A DNA stretch of 5,897 bases, from NCBI GenBank assembly GCA_003354055.1, contig PIVQ01000478.1, positions 1-5,897 on the forward strand, given 5' to 3'. Made by a program: the position numbers and the translations under genes. Under the pieces are notes generated by a model. The model was not told where the DNA came from, made no database searches, and worked only from the letters and a program-made list of their open reading frames with translations. Shown piece by piece: positions 1 to 5,897 of the stretch; within the stretch, counting starts at the first letter, position 1, and every line of letters begins with the position of its first letter. Origin of the DNA: Desulfobacteraceae bacterium. Its GTDB lineage: Bacteria > Desulfobacterota > Desulfobacteria > Desulfobacterales > Desulfobacteraceae.

Positions 1-1
1 T

Positions 2-562
2 AATGAGGTGGCCCGTCAGTCCATCATGGCAGATCCAAACTGGAATGATGGCTACTACTACGATGGGAAAAAACCGGACATGGGCCTTGCCATTGCCCGG
101 ATGATAGGCCATATCACCTATCTGTCCGACGAGTCCATGCGGACAAAGTTCGGCAGGAAACTTCAGAACCGAAGTGCCCTGAAATTTGAATTCGGGGCTG
201 AATTCCAGGTGGAGTCCTATCTCCAATACCAGGGCAATAAGTTTATCGAGCGCTTTGATGCAAACTCATTCCTCTATATTACCAAAGCCGCCGACTACTT
301 TGACCTGGCCCGGGAATACGGAAAAGGCTCCCTGGTCAATGCATTTTCAAAGGCAAAATCAAAATTCCTTGTGGTCTCCTATACCTCGGACTGGCTTTAT
401 CCCACCTATCAGTCAAAAGAAATGGTTAAAGCCATGAAAAAAAACGACCTGGATGTCAGTTTTTGCGAAATTGACGCCCAATGGGGCCATGATGCCTTTT
501 TGCTGCCTGACCCGCGCATCGACAATCTCATCACCGGATTTTTAAGGAGTATCACCCAATGA
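2..562 (+). CDS. metX: Homoserine O-acyltransferase MetX, C-terminal part (cut by window start)
   Basis: This alpha/beta-hydrolase-fold enzyme acylates the hydroxyl of L-homoserine, usually from acetyl-CoA, the first committed step of methionine synthesis in the cytoplasm. The frame is open to the window edge and begins inside the conserved NEVxRQxIMxDPxW stretch, so roughly the N-terminal half, including the nucleophilic serine, lies outside. Visible family marks are the helical-lid region rich in aromatics (about bases 200-330) and the last two members of the catalytic triad: Asp in SYTSDWLYP (codon 389-391) and His in WGHDAFLL (codon 488-490). An in-frame GTG at base 8 is not the true start, because homology continues upstream of it. 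The stop overlaps the metW start, the usual metXW arrangement. Acetyl versus succinyl donor cannot be decided without the missing half. Confidence 0.93.
   Translation, partial: NEVARQSIMADPNWNDGYYYDGKKPDMGLAIARMIGHITYLSDESMRTKFGRKLQNRSALKFEFGAEFQVESYLQYQGNKFIERFDANSFLYITKAADYFDLAREYGKGSLVNAFSKAKSKFLVVSYTSDWLYPTYQSKEMVKAMKKNDLDVSFCEIDAQWGHDAFLLPDPRIDNLITGFLRSITQ
544..549 (+). promoter_or_regulatory. Ribosome-binding site of metW inside metX
   Basis: AAGGAG lies 9 bases before the metW ATG, within the last codons of metX. It supports the overlapping ATGA start and suggests that the two proteins are made in a coupled way. Confidence 0.75.
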
Positions 563-1182
563 CTCCCATAAATGTTGCCCCCCTCAGATATGACTTGAAA
601 CTGATTGCCTCGTGGATAAAACCAGGATCCAAGGTACTTGGCCTTGGATGCGGGGAGGGAGATCTGCTGTATTGGCTGAAAAATGAAAAGCAGGTGATTG
701 AGCGGGGTATTGAAATCAAGGAAGCCAAGGTGGTCAAGTGCATTGAAAAAGGGATTTCCGTGCTTCAGGGGGATATTAATGAAGAGCTTGAGGACTACCC
801 TGACAAGGCATTTGACTATGCCATCTGCTCCCAGACCCTTCACCAGGTCTATGACCCTGAAGTGCTGATCAATGCCATGCTCAGGGTGGCACGGAAAGGA
901 GTGGTCTCTTTCCCCAATTTCGGACATATTAACGTAAGATACCAGCTTGCCACCACCGGCCGGGCACCGGTCACACCGGATCTGCCGTTTCAATGGTATA
1001 ACACCCCAAACATAAGGGTACTCAGTCTGGATGACTTTAGAAGGTTTGCAGACCAGACCGGGTTTAAGATTTTAAGAAAAGCCGCCATCAACACCAGAAA
1101 CCAGCACCGTCACGGCAAACGGGTATTTTTTCTACCCAACCTGTTTGCCACCTATGGGATCTTTTTAATAGGAAAGGAATAA
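559..1182 (+). CDS. metW: MetW, methionine biosynthesis protein (class I methyltransferase fold)
   Basis: A 207-residue MetW protein, about the usual family length. MetW accompanies MetX in many proteobacteria and is associated with homoserine acylation; it has a SAM-binding Rossmann fold. The N-terminus carries the typical 'LRYDLKLIASWI' helix, then motif I at about residues 26-35 (VLGLGCGEGD), the 'GIEI' strand end at about 50, 'DYAICSQTLHQV' in mid-protein and the family hallmark 'FPNFGHINVRYQL' followed by 'FQWYNTPNIR'. Motif I has Gly28 where MetW and most class I methyltransferases have Asp (VLDLGCG); the other glycines are kept. The ATG overlaps the metX stop as ATGA, with an AAGGAG ribosome site 9 bases upstream inside metX, so translation is probably coupled. 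The family assignment is firm; catalytic activity is not shown by the sequence. Confidence 0.95.
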   Translation: MTPINVAPLRYDLKLIASWIKPGSKVLGLGCGEGDLLYWLKNEKQVIERGIEIKEAKVVKCIEKGISVLQGDINEELEDYPDKAFDYAICSQTLHQVYDPEVLINAMLRVARKGVVSFPNFGHINVRYQLATTGRAPVTPDLPFQWYNTPNIRVLSLDDFRRFADQTGFKILRKAAINTRNQHRHGKRVFFLPNLFATYGIFLIGKE

Positions 1183-1186
1183 ACTC

Positions 1187-2233
1187 ATGGATACTGATTT
1201 CGGAAACAGGGAAATAATTGACAAGATTATCAAGATTAAACAGGAGTTGGGCAATGAACTGGTCATCCTGACCCATCATTACCAGCGCAAGGATATTGTG
1301 GACCTGGGCGATCACCGGGGAGACTCCTTTGCCCTGGCCCAGAGGGCTGCCCGGGATGATAATGCAAAATACATTGTATTCTGCGGGGTTCACTTCATGG
1401 CGGAAAGTGCTGCCATTCTGGCCAATGAAAATCAGACTGTTCAGATCCCGGACATGAATGCGGGCTGCTGGATGGCGGATATGGCAGATGCAATACTGGT
1501 GGAACGGGCCTGGAACGAAGCCGTATCCGTTGTAGGAGAGGACATCCTGACCCCCCTGTCCTATATGAACTCGGACGCTCACATCAAAGCCCATTGCGGA
1601 CGTCATCAGGGTGCGGTCTGCACCTCTTCCAATGCGCCCAATGCCTTTGAATGGGCCTTTAAACGGCGGGAGAAAATTTTCTTTTTTCCAGACGAACACC
1701 TGGGCCGGAACACGGCCATGGGTATGAATATCCCTGAAGATGAGATTCTGGTCTGGGATCCTGAAAAACCCCTGGGTGGCAATACCAAAGAGGCTGTGGA
1801 AAAGGCAAAGGTTTTGCTGTGGAAAGGGTATTGCCTGGTCCATACCAGGTTTACCACGGCGCAGATTCAAAACATGAGGGACAACTTTCCAGGTGCCAGA
1901 ATTGTGGTTCATCCCGAATGTACCCACGAGGTGGTCAGCCTGGCCGATGCCTGCGGATCCACCAGTTTTATTGTGAGATATGTGACTGATGCGCCGGCAA
2001 AAAGCACCATCGTCATTGGTACGGAGATCAACCTTATCAAACGGCTGGCTGCAGAGCACCCGGATAAAAATATCCTGCCCCTGCATGATTCTTTTTGCCC
2101 CAATATGTATAAAATTAACCTGAAAAACCTTCTCCACACTCTGGAAAATATCGGTGAAGCCAATATCGTAACCGTGGATGACGAGATAAAAAAAGATGCT
2201 TTTATAGCTCTTTCGAACATGCTAAACCTATAG
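1187..2233 (+). CDS. nadA: Quinolinate synthase NadA (4Fe-4S enzyme)
   Basis: NadA condenses iminoaspartate with dihydroxyacetone phosphate to give quinolinate, the precursor of the NAD pyridine ring; it works in the cytoplasm with an oxygen-sensitive 4Fe-4S cluster. The 348-residue product shows the family's motifs in order: LTHHYQ (29-33 region), GDSFALAQRAA, VFCGVHFMAESAAIL, AGCWMADM, CTSSNA, FFPDEHLGRN, WKGYCLVH, HPECTHEVV, GSTSFI and FCPNMYKINLKNLL. By position the likely cluster cysteines are Cys94, Cys216 and Cys304. Spacings of 122 and 88 fit the longer Bacillus-type NadA rather than the E. coli type; the extra length is the segment around 'VWDPEKPLGGNT'. The ATG is 4 bases after metW, with an AAAGGA site 8 bases upstream. 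No nadB or nadC is visible, so the aspartate-oxidising partner is elsewhere. Confidence 0.96.
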   Translation: MDTDFGNREIIDKIIKIKQELGNELVILTHHYQRKDIVDLGDHRGDSFALAQRAARDDNAKYIVFCGVHFMAESAAILANENQTVQIPDMNAGCWMADMADAILVERAWNEAVSVVGEDILTPLSYMNSDAHIKAHCGRHQGAVCTSSNAPNAFEWAFKRREKIFFFPDEHLGRNTAMGMNIPEDEILVWDPEKPLGGNTKEAVEKAKVLLWKGYCLVHTRFTTAQIQNMRDNFPGARIVVHPECTHEVVSLADACGSTSFIVRYVTDAPAKSTIVIGTEINLIKRLAAEHPDKNILPLHDSFCPNMYKINLKNLLHTLENIGEANIVTVDDEIKKDAFIALSNMLNL

Positions 2234-2286
2234 GCATGCTTACCTTAGAGAAAAGCCTTGGAAATATATCAGGATCAATTAAAAAT

Positions 2287-4512
2287 ATGAGAAACAGCGC
2301 GATAACGGGAATATTTGTTATCGCGCTTGTTCTTTTCTTTTCGTTAATATATGCAACGGCCTTTTGCGCCGATCGGGAACACTCAAGCCCGCCCTCTGAT
2401 GCGGTCAGGGGGTTTTCCTACGAATATACAGCAGAAGAACGGGCCTTTATAAAGGCCAACTCAAAGATACGGGTGTCCAATGAATTTGACTGGCCGCCCT
2501 TTGATTTTGTAGCAAACGGGAAGCCCGCCGGGTTCGGTATAGAGCTCATGGATCTTCTGGCTGAGAAAGCCGGCCTGGAATTTACCTATATCAACGGATA
2601 TACCTGGGATGAACTGGTTGAGATGTTCTTTGACGGAAAACTGGATGTGCTCCACTCCCTGAGCATCACTCCGGAACGCCAGAAAAAAGCCCTGTTTTCA
2701 GCCCCCTACTACCATTCAAAGCATGTATTGATTTATAGGTCCGATACCCGGGATCTCCAGACCCTCAACGACCTGGACGGTAAAATCATTGCCATGCCCA
2801 AAGGCTGGTCCACCATTGAATTCTTTGAAGCCAATTACCCGGAAGTCCATATTATAGAGGTGGACAGCAGCCGCCAGGCACTGGAGTATGTGGACCAGGG
2901 CAAGGTGGCAGCCACGGTGGAGCAGGAGGGCATTGCCCAGTATCTGATTACCAAATTCGGATTTACCGATCTTGCTCTTTCCAAGTGGCTGGACAATGAC
3001 GAACTCCAAAAGACATCGTCCATGCACTTTGCAGTGCTCAAAACAAATCCGATTCTGTTTTCCATTTTAGACAAAGCCCTGTCCAACATCACCCTGAATG
3101 AGATGCGGATGCTTAAGGAAAAGTGGTTCTCCCGGGCCGGCCGCAGAATCGGTGCCGATGATGTGGGGCTTACCCCTGAAGAGCGGGGATGGCTGGCAGA
3201 AAAAAAGCAGCTGACCTATTGCATTTCAAAAGAGCGCATGCCCTATTCAGCCCTGAAAGGCACTCAGCCCATGGGAATTTCATCGGATTTAATGGAAATT
3301 TTCAGCGAGCGCCTTGATACTCAATTAGTACCTTATCCTGTTGCCTCCTTTTCTGAAAGTATCGCCCGGGCTTCCGACGGTTCCTGCGACATCATCCCCA
3401 TGATCAGCAAAACCCGGGACCGGCAGAAATATTTAGACTTTACCGCAGGACACTCCGGATATAACGTTGCCCTGATTGCCAGGGAGGATACTCCTTTTAT
3501 TCACGGGATTTCAGGCCTGACAAATTTAAAAACAGGAATTGTTCCCAGTTCTAATATTTTTGAAAAGGTTATCTCAAAATACCCGAAACTCAACTACCAT
3601 TCAGTGGACAACATTGAAGAATGCTTGGAACAGGTGTCCACAGGTCAGCTGGATGTAGCCATCTTAAGCCTGCCCCAGGCCTCCCATTATATCCGTCAAA
3701 AGGGATTGACCAACCTTAAGGTTGCCGGCCACACCGGTATTGACGAAGATATGCGGATTGCAGTACTCAAGGGAAATACAACACTCCACTCCATCCTCTC
3801 AAAAGTTGTCAGGTCATTGGAAAACCAGGAAACGGAAGCCATTGGAAATAAATGGATGGCCATAGAGATGGAACACGTCATGGATTACACCCTGATGTGG
3901 CAGATCGGAGGGGCAGGCGGATTTATACTGGTCATGGTCATCTTATGGAACAGGAAACTTGCCCGACTCAACAGAGAAATTGCCTCGGCCAACCTCAAGC
4001 TACAGGACAAGACCACGGAGCTGGAACATATCTCCATCACCGACAGTCTCACCACTCTTTATAACCGCCGCTATGTTGAAAAAACCTTTGAACTGGAGCT
4101 TCGCCGCACCATTCGCCACAAACACGATATGTCCCTGATGATCATCGACATTGACTTTTTCAAGGCCATCAACGATACATTCGGCCACCAGGAAGGAGAT
4201 ACGGTGCTAAAGATGTTTGCCACTCTGCTTAAAACCAGTGTCCGGTCCACGGATACTCTGGGCCGGTGGGGCGGAGAAGAGTTCATCATTATCTGCCCGG
4301 AGATCAATATCGACAATGCGGTTCATATGGCCCAGGGGCTCTGCGATAAAATTGCCCAAACCCCTTTTGAAATCGCCGAAAAACAGACCGCCAGTTTCGG
4401 GGTGACCGGTTTTATAGAAGGAGACAGCATCCAATCCATGATTTCAAGGGCGGACAATGCCCTTTACCAGGCCAAAGCCAACGGCCGAAACCGGGTGGAA
4501 TCCGTTGAATAA
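2287..4512 (+). CDS. Membrane diguanylate cyclase with two periplasmic solute-binding sensor domains
   Basis: Predicted to make cyclic di-GMP from two GTP in response to a periplasmic ligand. Residue numbers count from the ATG at 2287 (741 aa). A signal peptide spans about 1-28 (hydrophobic 6-22, possible cleavage near ATA 23-25). Two SBP_bac_3 domains follow, about 60-283 and 309-528, each preceded by a similar helix (YTAEERAFI 47-55; LTPEERGWL 295-303). A transmembrane helix lies at about 534-554, a short charged coiled linker to about 580, and a GGDEF domain to the end. The cyclase has DSLTTLYNRR at 586, an intact GGEEF at 662-666 and an RxxD product-inhibition site (RSTD, 653-656) five residues before it, so it should be active and feedback-limited. 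An in-frame ATG at 2236 would add 17 residues, but it lacks a usable ribosome site; AGGA lies 12 bases before 2287. No partner gene identifies the ligand. Confidence 0.9.
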   Translation: MRNSAITGIFVIALVLFFSLIYATAFCADREHSSPPSDAVRGFSYEYTAEERAFIKANSKIRVSNEFDWPPFDFVANGKPAGFGIELMDLLAEKAGLEFTYINGYTWDELVEMFFDGKLDVLHSLSITPERQKKALFSAPYYHSKHVLIYRSDTRDLQTLNDLDGKIIAMPKGWSTIEFFEANYPEVHIIEVDSSRQALEYVDQGKVAATVEQEGIAQYLITKFGFTDLALSKWLDNDELQKTSSMHFAVLKTNPILFSILDKALSNITLNEMRMLKEKWFSRAGRRIGADDVGLTPEERGWLAEKKQLTYCISKERMPYSALKGTQPMGISSDLMEIFSERLDTQLVPYPVASFSESIARASDGSCDIIPMISKTRDRQKYLDFTAGHSGYNVALIAREDTPFIHGISGLTNLKTGIVPSSNIFEKVISKYPKLNYHSVDNIEECLEQVSTGQLDVAILSLPQASHYIRQKGLTNLKVAGHTGIDEDMRIAVLKGNTTLHSILSKVVRSLENQETEAIGNKWMAIEMEHVMDYTLMWQIGGAGGFILVMVILWNRKLARLNREIASANLKLQDKTTELEHISITDSLTTLYNRRYVEKTFELELRRTIRHKHDMSLMIIDIDFFKAINDTFGHQEGDTVLKMFATLLKTSVRSTDTLGRWGGEEFIIICPEINIDNAVHMAQGLCDKIAQTPFEIAEKQTASFGVTGFIEGDSIQSMISRADNALYQAKANGRNRVESVE
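2296..2341 (+). terminator. Hairpin plus T-rich run, candidate terminator or attenuator inside the cyclase signal sequence
   Basis: A perfect 11-bp inverted repeat (AGCGCGATAAC at 2296-2306 and its complement GTTATCGCGCT at 2317-2327) encloses a 10-base loop. It is followed directly by a T-rich run with a few interruptions up to about 2341. This is the shape of an intrinsic terminator and it lies about 65 bases after the nadA stop. It also encodes hydrophobic signal-peptide residues, so the T-rich stretch could simply reflect Phe/Leu codons. The perfect stem is harder to explain that way. Folding energy was not computed. Confidence 0.42.
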
Positions 4513-4526
4513 ACACTGACCAGTGT
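4513..4526. promoter_or_regulatory. Perfect 14-base dyad before the methyltransferase, possible operator
   Basis: ACACTG-AC-CAGTGT lies immediately after the cyclase stop codon and 29 bases before the methyltransferase ATG. The two-base centre is too short for a good RNA loop and no T-run follows, so a protein-binding site is likelier than a terminator. No promoter hexamers are clear around it and chance remains possible. Confidence 0.25.
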
Positions 4527-4545
4527 GGAGCGGAACGCCTGGAAA

Positions 4546-4550
4546 AGGAG
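4546..4550 (+). promoter_or_regulatory. Ribosome-binding site that fixes the methyltransferase start
   Basis: AGGAG (within AAAAGGAGAG) lies 5 bases before the ATG at 4556. It favours that ATG over the in-frame GTG at 4523, whose 11 extra residues would be encoded by the dyad and the ribosome site itself. Confidence 0.8.
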
Positions 4551-4555
4551 AGAAA

Positions 4556-5560
4556 ATGAAAAACTCAGACTGGAACCCGGGAAGCCTGCTCCAAGTATCA
4601 GGAGCCTACTGGCAGACCTGTACACTTCATGCCGGTGTAAAATTAAATATTTTCACCTGTATCGGCAACGCATCCAAGACCGGGAAAGAGATCGCCGATC
4701 TTCTTAAAATGGATGACCGGGGGGTTATCGTACTACTCAATGCGCTTTCTGCCATGGGACTGTTATCAAAGACCGGCAGCACCTATGCCAACACGGAATC
4801 ATCAAATTTGTACCTGTCCAAAACTTCCGACCAATATATCGGGTTCATGATCCTCCATCACCATCACCTGGCAGACTCCTGGGTAAACATGGACAAGGCC
4901 CTGGCCCTTGGGGGACCTGTTCGAAACTCCGGAAAAAGTCCGGACCCTCAGGTCAGAGAAAGCTTTCTCATGGGGATGTTCAATATTGCCATGGCAACGG
5001 CACCGGGATTAGCCCGGGAACTTCCCCTGTCCCAATCCAAAACCCTTCTGGATCTCGGCGGAGGTCCTGGTACCTATGCCATTCAATTTAGCCTTCACCA
5101 TCCGGGGCTTCGGGCGGTGGTCTGTGATCTGCCCACCACCCGGCCGTTTGCCGAAAAAACCATTGGCCGGTTCAAGGTATCGGACAGGGTCTCGTTTACC
5201 TCTGGTGATTATACAAATGACGATTTTTCCCTGGACCAGACCTTTGATGCGGCCTGGCTCTCCCACATTCTCCATGGAGAAGGCAGAAGGATGGCACAAA
5301 AGATTATCCATAGGGCTGCCGCGGCCCTAAACCCCGGTGGAATAATATTCATCCATGACTTTATTCTGGACGAGACCATGGACAGTCCGCTGTTTCCTGC
5401 CCTGTTTTCCATAAACATGTTTCTGGGTACGAAGGAAGGCCGGTCCTACAGCCAGCAGGAACTGATCACCATGATGGAATCGGCCGGTATCGGTGAGATA
5501 AAACGCCTTGACTTCAAAGGCCCCACAGAATCCGGTATCCTTATGGGCACAAAAGGATAA
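4556..5560 (+). CDS. SAM-dependent O-methyltransferase, Methyltransf_2 type
   Basis: A 334-residue cytoplasmic enzyme predicted to move a methyl group from S-adenosylmethionine to a hydroxyl on a small molecule. The first ~90 residues form a winged-helix dimerisation region (GAYWQTCTLHAGVKLNIF, then helices ending in LLNALSAMGLL). The catalytic Rossmann domain starts near 160, with motif I LLDLGGGPGTYA (Asp166, glycines 168-172), an acidic strand end in VVCDLP and GDYTNDDF further on. His240 in SHILHGEG sits where this family has its catalytic-base His, although the usual HDW is HGE here, so the chemistry needs caution. The C-terminus has SYSQQELITMMESAGI and a short final strand, as expected of full-length members. 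Four histidines in a row occur at 101-104. It resembles bacterial CrtF/BchU/acetylserotonin-type proteins, but the substrate cannot be named and no neighbouring pathway gene helps. It is 43 bases from the cyclase and may be cotranscribed with it. Confidence 0.85.
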   Translation: MKNSDWNPGSLLQVSGAYWQTCTLHAGVKLNIFTCIGNASKTGKEIADLLKMDDRGVIVLLNALSAMGLLSKTGSTYANTESSNLYLSKTSDQYIGFMILHHHHLADSWVNMDKALALGGPVRNSGKSPDPQVRESFLMGMFNIAMATAPGLARELPLSQSKTLLDLGGGPGTYAIQFSLHHPGLRAVVCDLPTTRPFAEKTIGRFKVSDRVSFTSGDYTNDDFSLDQTFDAAWLSHILHGEGRRMAQKIIHRAAAALNPGGIIFIHDFILDETMDSPLFPALFSINMFLGTKEGRSYSQQELITMMESAGIGEIKRLDFKGPTESGILMGTKG

Positions 5561-5629
5561 TTGCCTCTATAGAAAACGCTGGGGGCGAATCCGTTTACCT
5601 TTGTTATCACACTGTTCTGCAAATATTTT

Positions 5630-5658
5630 TTGACGGACCTGTTCTCTTGATGTATACT
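5630..5658 (+). promoter_or_regulatory. Near-consensus sigma-70-type promoter
   Basis: TTGACG at 5630-5635 and TATACT at 5653-5658 each match the consensus in five of six bases, with the ideal 17-base spacer. Transcription would start near 5665. It lies 70 bases after the methyltransferase stop and points toward the inverted repeats and whatever gene lies beyond base 5897. Confidence 0.6.
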
Positions 5659-5673
5659 CTTTGGCAGTTTTGA

Positions 5674-5769
5674 ATTCCATTTACAATTTGTTTGCGTCCC
5701 TGCTGAACCAGTACGTGTTTTACGAATTTCGCACAAAGTAGTATTAGCCTTTTTTGCAAATTTTGGAAT
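5674..5769. repeat. Imperfect inverted repeat enclosing about 66 bases
   Basis: ATTCCA (5674-5679) pairs with TGGAAT (5764-5769), and AATTTG (5685-5690) pairs with CAAATT (5757-5762), leaving an internal loop of five bases against one. This gives 12 pairs, mostly A-T. The left arm begins about 9 bases after the predicted transcription start, so it could form the closing stem of an RNA. Low GC makes chance pairing easier here. Confidence 0.35.
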
Positions 5770-5774
5770 CGTTA

Positions 5775-5883
5775 CAAAATAACTTGATCTAAATACCCTG
5801 AAGGGCAGAAACTTGTTTCCAAAACCCCTTAAAAACTGCTTAAAGCGGCGGGTATTTTGAAAACAAAAGATCAAGTAATTTTG
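5775..5883. repeat. Long inverted repeat with a second, inner pair of arms
   Basis: The arms at 5775-5790 and 5868-5883 are complementary at 15 of 16 positions (core ACTTGATCT and AGATCAAGT). Directly inside the left arm, AAATACCC (5791-5798) is complementary to GGGTATTT (5850-5857), with a 10-base bulge on the right side only. Within the loop, AAGGG (5801-5805) can pair with CCCTT (5826-5830) around a small GAAA/TTTC hairpin. Matching weakens outside the 16-base arms but is still partly visible to 5765 and 5893. This could be an RNA structure, an attenuator or paired ends of a small element. Confidence 0.5.
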
Positions 5884-5897
5884 GAGCCGATCCTTAG

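Larger units (their letters stand above)
5561..5897. other. AT-rich region without a clear gene
   Basis: The 337 bases after the methyltransferase fall to about 35% GC from 5641 to 5880 by hand count, against roughly 50% in the genes. No + strand frame gives a convincing protein and no terminator follows the methyltransferase stop. The region holds a promoter-like pair of hexamers and two consecutive long imperfect inverted repeats, listed separately. A weak possible gene start (TTG at 5857, GGCGGG-type site before it) runs off the window. It may be a leader of the next gene, a structured RNA or a mobile-element end. Confidence 0.6.

Noticed and set aside
8..10. GTG as the start of the first gene
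   Set aside because: The MetX-like sequence continues upstream in frame to the window edge, so the gene is truncated by the window rather than starting here.
1218..1246. TTGACA at the start of nadA as a -35 element
   Set aside because: No -10-like hexamer lies at 16-18 bases; the 17-base spacing lands on CAGGAG, and the bases encode conserved reading frame.
1088..2137. 349-codon open frame antisense to metW/nadA
   Set aside because: It is the complement of a strongly conserved NadA gene; long antisense frames arise from biased codon use, and the translation resembles no family I know.
2236..2238. ATG two bases after the nadA stop as the start of the cyclase
   Set aside because: Only a weak AGG at one-base spacing precedes it, while the ATG at 2287 gives a standard signal peptide and has AGGA upstream. 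It cannot be fully excluded.
4523..4525. GTG as the start of the methyltransferase
   Set aside because: The extra 11 residues would be encoded by the dyad and the ribosome-binding site; the ATG at 4556 has an AGGAG at ideal spacing.
5561..5632. Terminator after the methyltransferase
   Set aside because: There is a run of six Ts near 5626-5631 but no convincing stem directly before it.
5711..5740. Small hairpin with TAC/GTA, GTG/CAC and CGAA/TTCG arms
   Set aside because: The pairing needs a one-base loop or several bulges, so it is not a credible independent stem.
5446..5874. 142-codon open frame on the minus strand across the methyltransferase end and the AT-rich region
   Set aside because: It needs a TTG start with no convincing ribosome site, overlaps the real 3' end of the methyltransferase by over 100 bases, and its translation shows no recognisable domain. 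The open run of about 310 bases in AT-rich DNA is mildly surprising but not enough to call a gene.

Overview
The window looks like a piece of a Gram-negative, probably anaerobic, deltaproteobacterial-type (Desulfobacterota, Desulfobacter-like) chromosome. That placement is an inference from the metX-metW pair, a Bacillus-spaced quinolinate synthase, a two-sensor periplasmic diguanylate cyclase and a base composition near 50% GC. No sequence search was run. All convincing genes are on the + strand and tightly packed from base 1 to 5560; the last 337 bases are AT-rich and without a clear gene.

Bases 1-2233 form a compact biosynthetic operon. It holds the 3' half of metX (homoserine O-acyltransferase), metW overlapping it by an ATGA junction, and nadA (quinolinate synthase) starting 4 bases after metW. 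The first two belong to methionine synthesis and its control; nadA makes the quinolinate precursor of NAD.

Bases 2236-4512 hold a membrane signalling protein: a signal peptide, two tandem periplasmic solute-binding (SBP_bac_3) sensor domains, one transmembrane helix, a short coiled linker and a GGDEF diguanylate cyclase with an intact GGEEF active site and RxxD inhibitory site. A perfect 11-bp inverted repeat followed by a T-rich run lies inside its signal-peptide codons. It may act as a terminator for the metX-metW-nadA transcript or as an attenuator. This is the most unusual local structure in the coding part.

Bases 4556-5560 encode a class I SAM-dependent O-methyltransferase of the Methyltransf_2 type, preceded by a strong ribosome-binding site and a 14-base dyad.

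Bases 5561-5897 drop to about 35% GC over most of their length. They hold a near-consensus sigma-70-type promoter (TTGACG, 17-base spacer, TATACT) and then two successive long imperfect inverted repeats. This could be the leader of a gene beyond the window, a structured non-coding RNA, or the end of a small mobile element. I could not identify it as a known family. No CRISPR array, tRNA, rRNA or recognisable transposase gene is visible.
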